This document shows, one piece after another, positions 54,101 through 64,000 of a stretch of 64,000 nt of DNA; positions within the stretch are counted from its first letter, which is position 1; each line of letters starts with the position of its first letter. Where the stretch lies: positions 3,631,001 to 3,695,000 of the forward strand of contig JABRWF010000005.1 in the NCBI GenBank assembly GCA_018343915.1, read 5' to 3'. The notes below the pieces were generated by a model. That model saw only the letters and a list, made by a program, of their open reading frames with translations. It ran no database searches and had not been told where the DNA came from. The stretch comes from Agroathelia rolfsii (taxonomy: Eukaryota > Basidiomycota > Agaricomycetes > Amylocorticiales > Amylocorticiaceae). Made by a program: the position numbers and the translations under genes.

Positions 54101-57100
54101 TAACTTGATGCTCGGTATTTGCGATGTAGCCGCAGTAAGGACAGTTTTGGAGCTGTATAGCTGATGAGAAATAGGATGTGAAATTTAGGGAAAACACAAA
54201 CCTAGGCTTCGCAGACGTATCCTTGAGCAAGCACCTAAGCCGTTCCAGGAATTGATCCCGAACTTGGGCAACAGATTCTCTGGGGGCAGATTGTAGCCAG
54301 ATACTCCAAGCATCACGGGCCTTACTGAAAGGCGGCGCATCTTCACCAGTTGGCGAGTAAAGATGAGGGAGTAAATAAGCAACGATGAGAATATCGGCCA
54401 AGACGTCGAGTGTGGCAGGTAACGTTGCTAGCAACAGAGGCCGATTATTAAGTGCAATTTTGATTAAATCTACGCAGGTCTCCAATTGGAATCCATCGAT
54501 ACCCTCGTCATATAAAGCAACTTGCAATATGGACGAAAGTGAGGAAGATAGGAAGACGAGAATGTCTTTCACGCATTGATTGGATAAGAAAAAGACTAAG
54601 TGCAATAATTAGTCCCGTCAATATGTAAAAGGAAAGTTACCAACCGGGATGCTGAAGAACGCGCATTGTCAGTGGAAGCTGATGGAATTCATTCACGCTG
54701 ATAGACGCAGAAACCCAATCCTTCATAAGTGCATCTAGCTCGCCATCTTCCGAGCTACAAAACTCCGAGGTTAATTGTCCCGTCGATGCTGCATCCAGAA
54801 GAGGAGAAAGAAAGTCATGCGCCATTTCTGGGTTCTTGGAGATGGACTTCAGGATTGCATGCCAAACTTCTGAGATCTTCTCAGGACAATCTTGAATCTT
54901 CAGATAAGCGAGCTCAATAGCAGGTAGGACTCTCAAGAAGTCAAGTGCTCTATCTCGAAGCAGCACATGAAGCCGCTGTAGGCAAGAGAAAGTTTAGAAG
55001 AAAAATGATAAACATTGATATAATTTCTTACGTCGATGAATGTGGGGTCTTTGATGACAAAAGCTTCGAATGCATCTAACACACTGAGGAGAGCCAGTGC
55101 ATTCGATTTGGTGGTTCCAATGTCTATATCGGCCTGAAGGCTATTAGCGGAGATTTCAGCTTGACCCAGTGAAGAGTTAATGATATCTTTTATTAAGGTG
55201 TTGGTGGATGTGCTAAGCAACGAGTCCGGGGTAGAAACAACCGAAAGCGTCTTGACGATGGATAAGAGAGGATCAGTTGCATCAATTATTTTACTCTGAG
55301 CCTGGGCTAAAGTCGAGATGGATCCCCATGCGATAGAGAACAAGTCTTGAAGAAAGTGAGTATTAGACACCGGAGAAGTACAGTTTGTCATACCTTCACC
55401 TATCTCTTGCAAAGCCAAAAGGTTCTTTGCAGTAAATTTTCCCACAGCTTCTGTCTTAATCTTCAACTTCCCATCTGAGATTGTCTGCCAGACACGCTCC
55501 ATTTGCTCGTGAACGATACTTTGCGATAGCTGAATTGCCTCTTCTTCTCTTCCAAGGGCGAAGCTGGCATAATTACGTCGTAATCTTCGAACCAGAAAAA
55601 CTATGCATTCCATCAGAGAAGATAGAAAGGCGGTAGAGGCTGACAGGCGATCAATGGAAGTGAGGGCGCGACCTTCCAAGGCTGCCCAAAATGATTCGAA
55701 GAAGTCTGACAAGTATGGCTCTTTCTTTTCGGCGATTAAAATCTAATCAAACAGCCATTCAAGAGCTATATTAGAAGATAAGAACAGAGAAACGTACGGA
55801 AGAAGGAATAGTCGATAATATGATTACTACAGAAGGATACCCTTGCTGCGGAGAGTTGTAACAACCAAGAGATAGGAACGTTAAGAATTCCTGATAAGCT
55901 GGATTAGAGGTCGAACGCGGCGCAGAAGGTTCGGTTTGCTCTTCTCCGCTATCCGAGTCTTCAGAGTCAGTATCCTCTTTCTGTGATTGCGACATAGAAG
56001 CTGAGCAAAGCTCCCATGACGAGGGAAATTCTACTGGCAAATTCAGTTCTTGAAAATATGCGCAAAATGAGTATGACGTACCCTTAAGGAATAGAAGTAA
56101 TGGGTGCCACATAGCAGCTCTAACGTTTGCATCATGCTCTACCCATGCTGATCTCAGAATAGCATTGGCCAAAATATTCAATATCTTAGAAGCTTCGTCT
56201 AATGCCAAGGTAAATCCTAGCATTTAGAAAGGGATAGGACAGAAAAAAATACCTCTTTTATTTTGAAGAAGCTTCTGTACGAGAGCCCACGAGGAACGGC
56301 GCACAGCGGGCTGGCCGAACCCAAAGCTTTCTACATCATGGGAAAACGGAGAGTACTCCGCGTGATAAAGCGCTGACCAAGTAATTTCGAAGCCTAGGAG
56401 CTCGGCTATTAAACTTGGTAAAGCTTGTTCGCCAATGTGGTCTTAAATATGGTAATTAGTATGAGCCTAATCATGATGAAAACAAATGTTTACCTAATAT
56501 CCACTGTAGTCCTCCAATAGCACTGACTCTAAATCGTGCCTTGCGATCTGCTTCGCTTTCTTCTTCTTCCTCGGTACGGACTCTGGGAGTATTTTCTACG
56601 CTCTGCAGCTGGGGTTTCCCACCCTTCTTTTGAGGTGGGGGCGGAGGGATGAGAGTAACGGGATACAGATCGGCATGTACAGCGAGTGGATCAAGAAAGC
56701 TCCGTTTCAGAAATTCAACCAAGCCGTCCATGAGAGGCTCGTCCAAACAGATCTTTCCGGGTTCAGAATTGAGAGAAACAGAGTTATCCCAAGTTTTGAT
56801 CGCCAAGACCCCTACCGACCGCTCGATATCGTGCGCCACCATACTCCACGACCCCAAAATGGAATTGACCTGCTCGCGAGACCCTGTCTGACGGAGGAAA
56901 AGATCTATCTGCTCTCTAAGTTCGGGAACTCGCATGAATGAGGCCTGAAGCCCCACAGCAAGTGCTCGAATCCGTCGAGTAGAGTGAAGAAGCAAGGAAG
57001 GTAGATGATGAAGCTATGGTGTATGTGAGAATTACTGAGTAATGAGATTACGGGGATGAACATACCCACACTGGTAGCATCACACTAAGAGTTGAGACGA

Positions 57101-57455
57101 GAGTATCGTTTCCGAGACCCTCTTTAAGTTGATCCAGCCATTCAGACTGCAGACGCTCCAGTGCTTTTCCCTTAGTTACGATATCCTTCTTGCCAAAGGC
57201 CTTTAGTATGATGAATAAGTCCGGTGGAAGCTGACGTGCGATGCCGGTTGTTTCGAGGGGATCGGGCTGAACAGGTTTGGGTTTCGAAGGTGGTATGTAG
57301 ACCTTAACCTTGGGCTCCTTGGGCTTGCCCTTCTCCTTCCTTGGCTTCTTCTGATTTTGAGCGACTGGCTGCTCTCCTGCTGCTAGAGCTGCTTTGCGAG
57401 CATTTTTCTTGCGCGTTCCAGACGAAGCAGATGATTTCTGATTTCCTTTAGCCAT
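51195..57455 (-). CDS. LTN1: Listerin, E3 ubiquitin ligase of ribosome quality control
   Basis: A long minus-strand gene with many short introns, start ATG 57455, stop TGA 51195-51197. The Lys-rich N-terminus ([20 protein letters not shown]) is followed by the listerin N-terminal signature [20 protein letters not shown]...[10 protein letters not shown] long HEAT/ARM-like helical middle follows, including CSNPYWTL-type blocks that cannot be assigned individually. The C-terminus is the [12 protein letters not shown], then [18 protein letters not shown] and [16 protein letters not shown] at the very end, giving a C4HC3-type zinc set as in Ltn1. It ubiquitylates nascent chains stalled on 60S subunits with Rqc2. 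It is divergent from CTP synthase. Intron borders were mostly not refined. Confidence 0.9.
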
Positions 57456-57838
57456 AGTGTATGAATGAGTGAGCAGAAGACTGTTTAGTTTAACATTAAA
57501 GTATTCCTGGAGAATAGATTTCAAAACCGATGAATCAAAGTTGAAGCAAATTCGCAGCCGCAATGATGATTTGGATTACTAGTCACCGTTATCTACGTCA
57601 CAATGACTTGCCATCGGCTCCGGGATTTCACTTCGGCCTATTTCTTTATTTGGAGAGTCTCCTGGCCCTTTTGGGTACTTCCCCGAAGAGCACCATTCTT
57701 AGAAGGATTATCGCCGGCACCTTTAACAGTAAACAAGACACAACAAGACCATAAATTGGACGGAAGTTCTCAACAGGAGTTTTTTCCTCCCCTGTCTTCA
57801 CCACCTTTCTTGCGACACATAACAAGTCTACGGCAGCA
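57456..57838. promoter_or_regulatory. Bidirectional promoter region LTN1 / URA7
   Basis: 383 bp between the head-to-head start codons of LTN1 (-) and CTP synthase (+). It must hold both core promoters; no clear TATA box is seen. Confidence 0.6.
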
Positions 57839-60302
57839 ATGACGAAGTATATTCTTGTGTCAGGTGGTGTAGTCAGTGGGATTGGCAAGGGCGTCATCGG
57901 TACGCCAGCACCATCAATGTTATTTCAAGAGTTATTGAAGGATAGTGGGATGGACCATCAGCCTCGTCGACTGGCTTGCTTCTCAAGACGTTAGGCTTGA
58001 AAGTCACAGCCATCAAGATCGATCCATACATGAATATAGATGCTGGAACTATGAGGCCTACTGAACATGGTGATTGCTGCAAGCCTAGATGACCGCTCAA
58101 CTTTGGATCTAAGACGAAAACTATCAGGCGAAGTATATGTCTTGAACGACGGCGGTGAAGTCGATCTTGATCTAGGAAACTATGAACGATATTTGGATGT
58201 AACATTGTCAAAAGACAATAACATCACGACTGGAAAAATTTACTCTCAAGTTATCGAGCGAGAGGTATGAAAATGTTTTCCAGATAATTACTGATTAATT
58301 TGACTTTATCGTCCCTTATAGCGCAAAGGAGAGTACCTTGGCAAGACCGTGCAGGTAGGAATGCCTTTCCTTTTCTATATTAACGACTGGTCGTTGATCT
58401 CACTGCACCTAGATCGTTCCACATGTGACAAACGCCATCCAAGACTGGATAGAACGAGTGTCAAAGATTCCGGTGGATGACACTGGTGAAGAGCCTGACA
58501 TTTGCATTGTCGAGGTACGTGAATTGAGAAAATAATCACATCTTATATCTAAAGATATGGCTTTTGCAGCTCGGTGGTACCGTCGGCGACATCGAATCTG
58601 CCCCTTTTGTTGAAGCCATGCGCCAATTCCAGTTCCGTGTTGGTCATGAAAACTTTGCACTAATCCACGTTTCTCTTGTGCCTGATATGCATGGAGAACA
58701 AAAGACCAAGCCCACGCAAACAACAGTTCACGCTTTGCGTGGATTGGGTCTCATGCCCGACTTGGTATGTTTTGCTCTTTCTCATATTTGAAGTTTGATG
58801 TTGACCGCCAGATTAGATTGCTTGTCGATTACTCGTCCCGCAACCACTTGAATCGGCAACAAAAGAAAAAATTGGCATGTTTTGTCATGTATCGTCTGAG
58901 CAGGTCTTTGGCGTACATGACGTGACATCCGTGTATCATGTACCACTCTTACTCAAGTCCCAGAACATTCTTCAGTACTTGAACAAGAGACTCAATCTTA
59001 CTAGCCTTCACATCTCGCCAGAGATAAAGCTCAAGGGTCAATCACTTTCCCAAAGGTGGACAAACATGACTTCCGGGTCAGTCGGATATAACCAGTAAAT
59101 TCATGGCCCCAATCCTGACTCCTCATATACAGCCAAGAACGTTCATACGACGTGACGAATATTGTTCTTGTCGGCAAATACACTGACCTGAAGGACTCTT
59201 ATATGTCCGTGACCAAAGCATTGGAGCATTCCGCCTTCAGGATTCACAGGAAACTTAAAATTACCGTACGTATCTCCGTCAATGTCATGTTTCAGGTGCT
59301 TATTAATTGTTCTAAATAGTGGGTTGAATCATCAAATCTGGAACCCGATGTACAGGAAAGCAACCCTGCTCAGTACCACGATGCTTGGAGAGCTGTCGTG
59401 GGCGCCAGGTAAATAGTTCTCACCTTCTTCGCATATTAATGAGTACTATAATGTATTCCGTCGGTAGCGGTATTCTCGTTCCAGGTGGATTCGGACACCG
59501 CGGCACCGAAGGCATGATACTTGCTATTAAATGGGCAAGAGAGCAAAAAGTGCCTTTCTTGGGTATCTGCCTTGGTTTCCAACTTGCAGTCACCGAGTGG
59601 GCCCGTCATGTTATGGGTATCCCTAGTAGGCCATTTTTTATCTAATGTTCCCGCACCCCATTTGACTAAACGCATTTTGAAGATGCCAACTCCAATGAGT
59701 TCATCGTTGATAGCGAGAACCCAGTCGTCATCTTCATGCCTGAAATATCTCGAACCCATATGGGTGGTACTATGCGCCTTGGTCTCCGACCCACTGTGTT
59801 TGATGAGGACTCTGCAAGCTGGTCCAAAATCCGTCAACTCTATGGTGGCGCCGGTAAGATCTGGGAGCGACACAGGCATAGATACGAAGTCAATCCTCAA
59901 TTCGTGGATCGCCTAGAAGAGAGCGGACTGCGATTCATCGGTAAAGATGAAAAGGGAGAACGGATGCAAGTCGTTGAGTTGCCAGGTAAGATTAACTTTG
60001 ACTCAAATCTCCACTCTCAGACGCACAACTGATCTGTTATTCACGTAGACCACCCTTATTTCGTTGGTCTGCAAGCCCACCCCGAGTTCTGCACTAGGCC
60101 TCTTAATCCGTCGCCGCCATTCCTTGGCTTCGTCGCAGCCTCATCAGGCGCTGCCGTCCTCGATGAACAGCTCGAACTGCAGAGCAAGAACTTCCGCCCT
60201 CCCCATCCAGTGGACGCGATGGTCAGTGAAGCCGCCTTACGTAAGGGAGGCGAGCCTATTCCAAATGGCGAAGATGTCGTTTTGCTCAATGGTGACGCTT
60301 AA
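57839..60302 (+). CDS. URA7: CTP synthase
   Basis: ATP- and glutamine-dependent amination of UTP to CTP. The gene has about ten exons, from ATG 57839 to TAA 60300-60302. The N-terminal synthetase domain shows the P-loop-like [11 protein letters not shown] (residues 8-18), [34 protein letters not shown], the CTP/UTP site [10 protein letters not shown] and GGTVGDIES. The C-terminal class I glutamine amidotransferase has [11 protein letters not shown], the Cys nucleophile in [12 protein letters not shown] and the His-Glu pair in QAHPEF. Conservation is very high, so the family call is secure. The enzyme should form tetramers and cytoplasmic filaments as in yeast. The first exon ends close after GKGVI, with an intron from about 57899. 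Confidence 0.95.
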
Positions 60303-60659
60303 AAATCAACATTTTTGTTTTTCTCAAAAAACAAAAAAAAACCTTTCATTTACTATCTATCTATTTTCTCTAATTGTAATAGACAGCTGGTGTAAGTCTA
60401 GCATCGCTCCAATGAAAACTTCTACTTGGTTTTTAGCTGCTGGAAATTCGTGCAAATGCCTGATATGATGATTGTTAGGTAAGAAGAGATAGATGAGCGT
60501 AAGTATAAATGCGAGAACAGATTAGTGAATATAGTATAGTACACATGCAACAAATGACCATGACAAAAAATGACGTCTACAATAGCATTAAATGAATAAA
60601 GCAAGCAGAACTGATGATGGGGATCATAAAGCAAAAGATTTAGAGATTAAAAGGTAATT
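60303..60659. other. Convergent intergenic region URA7 / MSS116
   Basis: 357 bp between two stop codons, with an A-rich tract right after URA7; it holds both 3' UTRs. No gene is seen. Confidence 0.6.
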
Positions 60660-63025
60660 TTAATAACGGCGTTGTCCATAACGCTTGGGCCGGAAGTCCT
60701 TTGACCTCGACCAGTCGGCAGATTCATCATCATTGGCGTCAGATCGTGTGCGCTCAAAACGAGGATTCCTCCCTTCTCTTGATCTTTCTCTAGACCTGTA
60801 TGAATCACCCATCCAGCGCCCTGAGGGATTACGCTTTTTGGTCTCCTCGTTGATACCGAGTTTCTGCAGGAACATCGCGCTGGTGTAAGGGGGCGTAGAG
60901 AGACCCATGGCCTCAGTGCTCCAGTCCTTGAGGGCTTGCAGAACAGCTAGACGCTGTGTACGAAGATCCTGAGCCTTGGCGATGTAATAGCCAAGCATCG
61001 AGGCATACGAGTCTTTGATTAGCTCCTGGTCAGTATATTCGATAGCATTGCGTGCGCCAGGCTCCAAGTTTGCCATGACGTCGCAGACCGAGCTGGAGAA
61101 TGTGACAGGGGGCACAGTGCGTTTGGACCTGGGATCGAATACCTTGTCCTTGGGTGCATGAGAGAAGAACTCTCTTGGATTCTCATCGTGTTTCTCGGCA
61201 AGCTCCTTTAGCTGCATCTGGATTTCAGGAATGGCCATTGGTTTGATAGGGATGTGGGAGAGCTGCCACGAAGGATAGCTGCCCTCGAATGGAAGCAGAA
61301 CAAGATCACCACGACCTTTCATCCCAGCACGACCGGTACGGCCAACACGATGAACGTATTGCTCTGGCGAATCAGGAACACCGACTTGAATAACACGGGA
61401 GACTCCGGGGTAGTCGACACCACGCGCAGATACGTCTGAGGTAACGAGGATGGAGCATCCAGTCTTGTCGCCACGGAAGAGATCCGAAGTCCTAGATCGT
61501 GAGCGTTGATCCTTCTTCGAATGAAGCTCATAAATCGTAGTTCGGTGACCAGCTGGCAGACAATCCTTGGCATCCCTGAGTATGTTCGCAAATAACGCTG
61601 TCATCTTCGTCGTGGGCATGAAGACCACCACTTTACTCTGGCGTGGGCTTTGCAGCTGGTCGTGAGCGATGAGTTTAAGAAGGTAAGGGACCTGCTCGGC
61701 TGCAGAGGGTAGAACAGTGTGGTATTGTGGCACATGTGCATGAACAGGAGATTCCTCCTCAGTAACGGTGTTGATGAATTTATGATCGGATGACAGGATG
61801 GTTTGAGCAACTTGCTGGATGGGACGTGAAACCGTGGCCGAGAACATGAACGTTTGACGTCTTGGACTGGGAGGCAGGAATTCTGATATGGCCGAAATGT
61901 CTTCCCTGAATCCTAGATCAAGCATAGTATCCGCCTCGTCGAGGATGAACTAAGGAGTGGGCACAGGTAAGCTACTGACACATTCTTGGGGTAAATGTTC
62001 GACGTACCAATTCCGTGTTGGCAAGACCTTCGGCGATAGAGGGCTCAGAGTCCAACAAATCGCGCAGACGACCAGTAGTAGCAACAACAATGTCGCGGCG
62101 GCCCCGCATCCAGTCACGAATTTGCCTAGACTTGGATTCACCGCCGACGAACAGCTGAACTTCAAAATCCTTGTGATGAGTTGTTAACCGGATGGCCTCC
62201 TTGGCGATTTGCGTTGCAAGTTCGCGAGTGGGACTGAGAATAAGTGCGCCAACATTGGACCGGGCAAATTTACGACGGGCTTGCATCTCCAAGGTCCTAT
62301 CACGAGACAAACCGGCATCGACGACCGCCTCCTTACCTGCACGCTCGAGCTCGGCCAACCGTCTCTCGATAGCCGGGATAAGGAATGCCAAAGTCTTTCC
62401 GGTTCCCGTCTTGGCTTTGACAAGCAGGTCACGAGGAACCTTGGACCGACGATCAGGGGAGTGAGGTTCAACGAGCTCAGGTAGGAGTGGTAGCACTTCC
62501 GCTTGTACAGCGGTCATGGTCTTGAGCGCATAAGGCTTGACGGTAATGGCCTTCAGGGTATCGTACGAGACGTGGTTCTTGAGACTGCTGAATTCAAGCG
62601 AGTTAGAGGCCTTTTCTGGTCCCGCCTCTGCTGGCGAAGAAGCCGGAGCTGAACGTAAAACCGAATGGCCGTGTGAAGCTTCACCTGATGAAGTATTCAG
62701 CATGAGGAAGCAAAATTCATAAATGTAGCATATGGTATAGAAAACGAGTGCTTAAATTGACAGCAATGAAAGCTGCATGCAGTGAAATAGGTAGGTTAAG
62801 AAGATATGGGGTAGAACGCGGGGCAGAAGAAGCGGTGCTTGCAAAATGTACAACGAAAGACTCACCCCTGCTCTCGAGTGTTTGCGTAGCATTGCTGGTT
62901 GTCATGCTTCGCAAGGATGAGCTGAGCAACCTATGTTGGACCACTGGCACTGAACGTGCTGCTATGCGTCGTGGTGCGGTCAAGGATGCAAGACGCAGGG
63001 ACCGAGCCCATACTGAGAGGGCCAT
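60660..63025 (-). CDS. MSS116: DEAD-box RNA helicase, mitochondrial MSS116 type
   Basis: Three exons: 62866-63025, 62008-62694, 60660-61950 (about 712 residues). The N-terminus (MALSVWARSLRLASLTAPRR, then SSSLRS) looks like a mitochondrial presequence. Motifs: I AKTGTGKT, Ia PTRELA, II DEAD (FILDEADTMLDLGF), III SAT, IV-VI with VVFMPTTKM, TSDVSARGVDYPG and HRVGRTGRAG. Motif Ib reads TTGRL where TPGRL is usual. A helical C-terminal extension (YASMLGYYIAKAQDLRTQRL, FLQKLGI) and an Arg/Ser-rich basic tail match Mss116, which is a chaperone for mitochondrial group I/II intron splicing and translation. It is head-to-head with the next gene. Confidence 0.9.
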
Positions 63026-63352
63026 TTATGTGTTGAGCGAGTCCTCTTCGTTGCAGAAGAGACGTCGACGTGCAGGTGGGTCAGTTGCAAGAGCCTGAGA
63101 GACCGAGGAAATGTCCTTTGGAGCAAAGCTCGTTAATTTAAAGGCAGGAAAATATGTGTGCAGCCACAGCCGCCACTGATACAGCGCCACCTATGCCACT
63201 AGTGGCAATGCGACGCCACCCTCTTCCGGACTCCGGAGCGGGCGGACCGATAATCACTTCTCTTCCCCCGCATTTGTGTATCCGCTGTGGGTCGGCACAA
63301 TGCAAATAGCATCTTGTACTCTGACCATATCAGCCTACTGCCTAACACTAAG
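63026..63352. promoter_or_regulatory. Bidirectional promoter region MSS116 / reductase
   Basis: 327 bp between divergent start codons, GC-rich in the middle (63190-63260). It must serve both genes; no TATA box is evident. Confidence 0.5.
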
Positions 63353-64000
63353 ATGACTGAATCAGGGTGCATTTCAAACGCATCTTCGTCAAGCGCTGGG
63401 ACACGGCTCTCATTCATCTCTTCTCATATAACCGCTAGAAATCCAACAAAATCTCAAAACCATTTCAAAGTTGTCGTCACTCGCAACATGGGCGAGGATG
63501 CCATGGCTCGTTTGAATAGTACAAAAGAGCTAGATGTGAGGTCCTCCCCTCTGAAGACTCCTTCGTGACTCATATGATTACTGGAAAGCAAAGATTCTAG
63601 TGTGGCCTGAAAACCGTCCCTGCGATCGGAGCTGGCTTCTGGAAAATGTACCAGGAGCTCATGCCATCCTTAATACCCTGAATGACAAGGTGAAATACAT
63701 GATGCAATAAATTATTGTATGCTAATGTAGTACTCTAGATTGATCAAGAACTGCTGGACTCTGGTTAGATCGTTCGAATGGGGTATCAATAATTTAGATC
63801 TGATTTACTATTAACAGCTGGACCCGATCTAAGAGTTGTCTCTACAATGTCTGTCGGATACGGTAAGCACTCAATCAATACCAAATGACTCTTATGATTA
63901 ACCTTTTTTTGTATAGAGCATGTCGACGCAAAAGCCCTCGTAGCTCGGGGAATAAGACTAGGTTATACACCTGATGTACTTACTGATGCGGGTGCGTGCA
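63353..64000 (+). CDS. D-isomer-specific 2-hydroxyacid dehydrogenase (glyoxylate/hydroxypyruvate reductase-like), 5' part
   Basis: Exons seen: 63353-63535, 63594 to about 63689, then about 63739-63763, 63818-63863 and 63918 to near 63991, cut by the window end. Start ATG 63353 (MTESGCISNASSSSAGTRLS) precedes KVVVTRNMGEDAMARL, the first strand of the substrate domain. Next come VWPENRPCDRSWLLENVPGA and HAILNTLNDK, and then the family signature VVSTMSVGYEHVDAKALVAR and GIRLGYTPDVLTDAG, typical of the GRHPR group. The enzyme reduces glyoxylate or hydroxypyruvate with NAD(P)H. The NAD-binding GxGxxG is outside the window. The long N-terminus may be a targeting signal. Confidence 0.85.

Overview
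The window is nuclear DNA of a filamentous basidiomycete, most likely an Agaricomycete. Genes are dense with many 45-75 bp GT-AG introns; the secreted class 3 lipases, the multi-pass membrane protein families, the divergent G-alpha and the chromodomain Gypsy elements all fit that group. No RNA gene or CRISPR array was recognised.

Layout. (1) 1-4743 and 26.1-28.3 kb: a tandem family of at least four secreted class 3 lipases, all on +, with the same six-exon structure. (2) 8.0-24.3 kb: a nested pile of LTR retrotransposons that separates lipase 3 from lipase 4. Target-site duplications resolve it. An old LTR (8000) was split by a degenerate Ty3/Gypsy chromovirus (8718-23297, TSD TAGTC). That element's 3' LTR was then split by a young chromovirus on the minus strand (15421-21754, two identical-length 883-bp LTRs, TSD CCTCT) and by a 1033-bp solo LTR of another family (22081-23113, TSD CTGTC). 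A further solo LTR (23307-24178, TSD CACCC) lies beside it. Removing the insertions restores a 3' LTR of exactly 601 bp, equal to the 5' LTR. (3) 28.9-34.6 kb: two uncharacterised multi-pass membrane proteins and a small cysteine-rich, probably GPI-anchored protein. (4) 34.6-40.7 kb: a gene-poor stretch. (5) 40.7-64 kb: compact housekeeping DNA with a divergent G-alpha, a ChAPs-family exomer cargo adaptor, an Hsp20-like protein, a coiled-coil protein, listerin (LTN1), CTP synthase (URA7), an MSS116-type DEAD-box helicase and the start of a D-2-hydroxyacid (glyoxylate) reductase. LTN1/URA7 and helicase/reductase are head-to-head pairs sharing short promoter regions.

Most notable: the degenerate chromovirus carries an antisense, coiled-coil-coding reading frame between its chromodomain and 3' LTR. 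Both chromoviruses show a Tf1-like self-priming signature: the sequence 2 nt after the 5' LTR is complementary to a site inside the LTR about 30 bp downstream of a TATA box. The old element has decayed almost purely by C/T and G/A transitions, including loss of an integrase catalytic Asp. Exon joins were deduced by eye from splice signals, frame and paralogue comparison; those in the membrane-protein genes and inside LTN1 and the ChAPs gene are the least certain.
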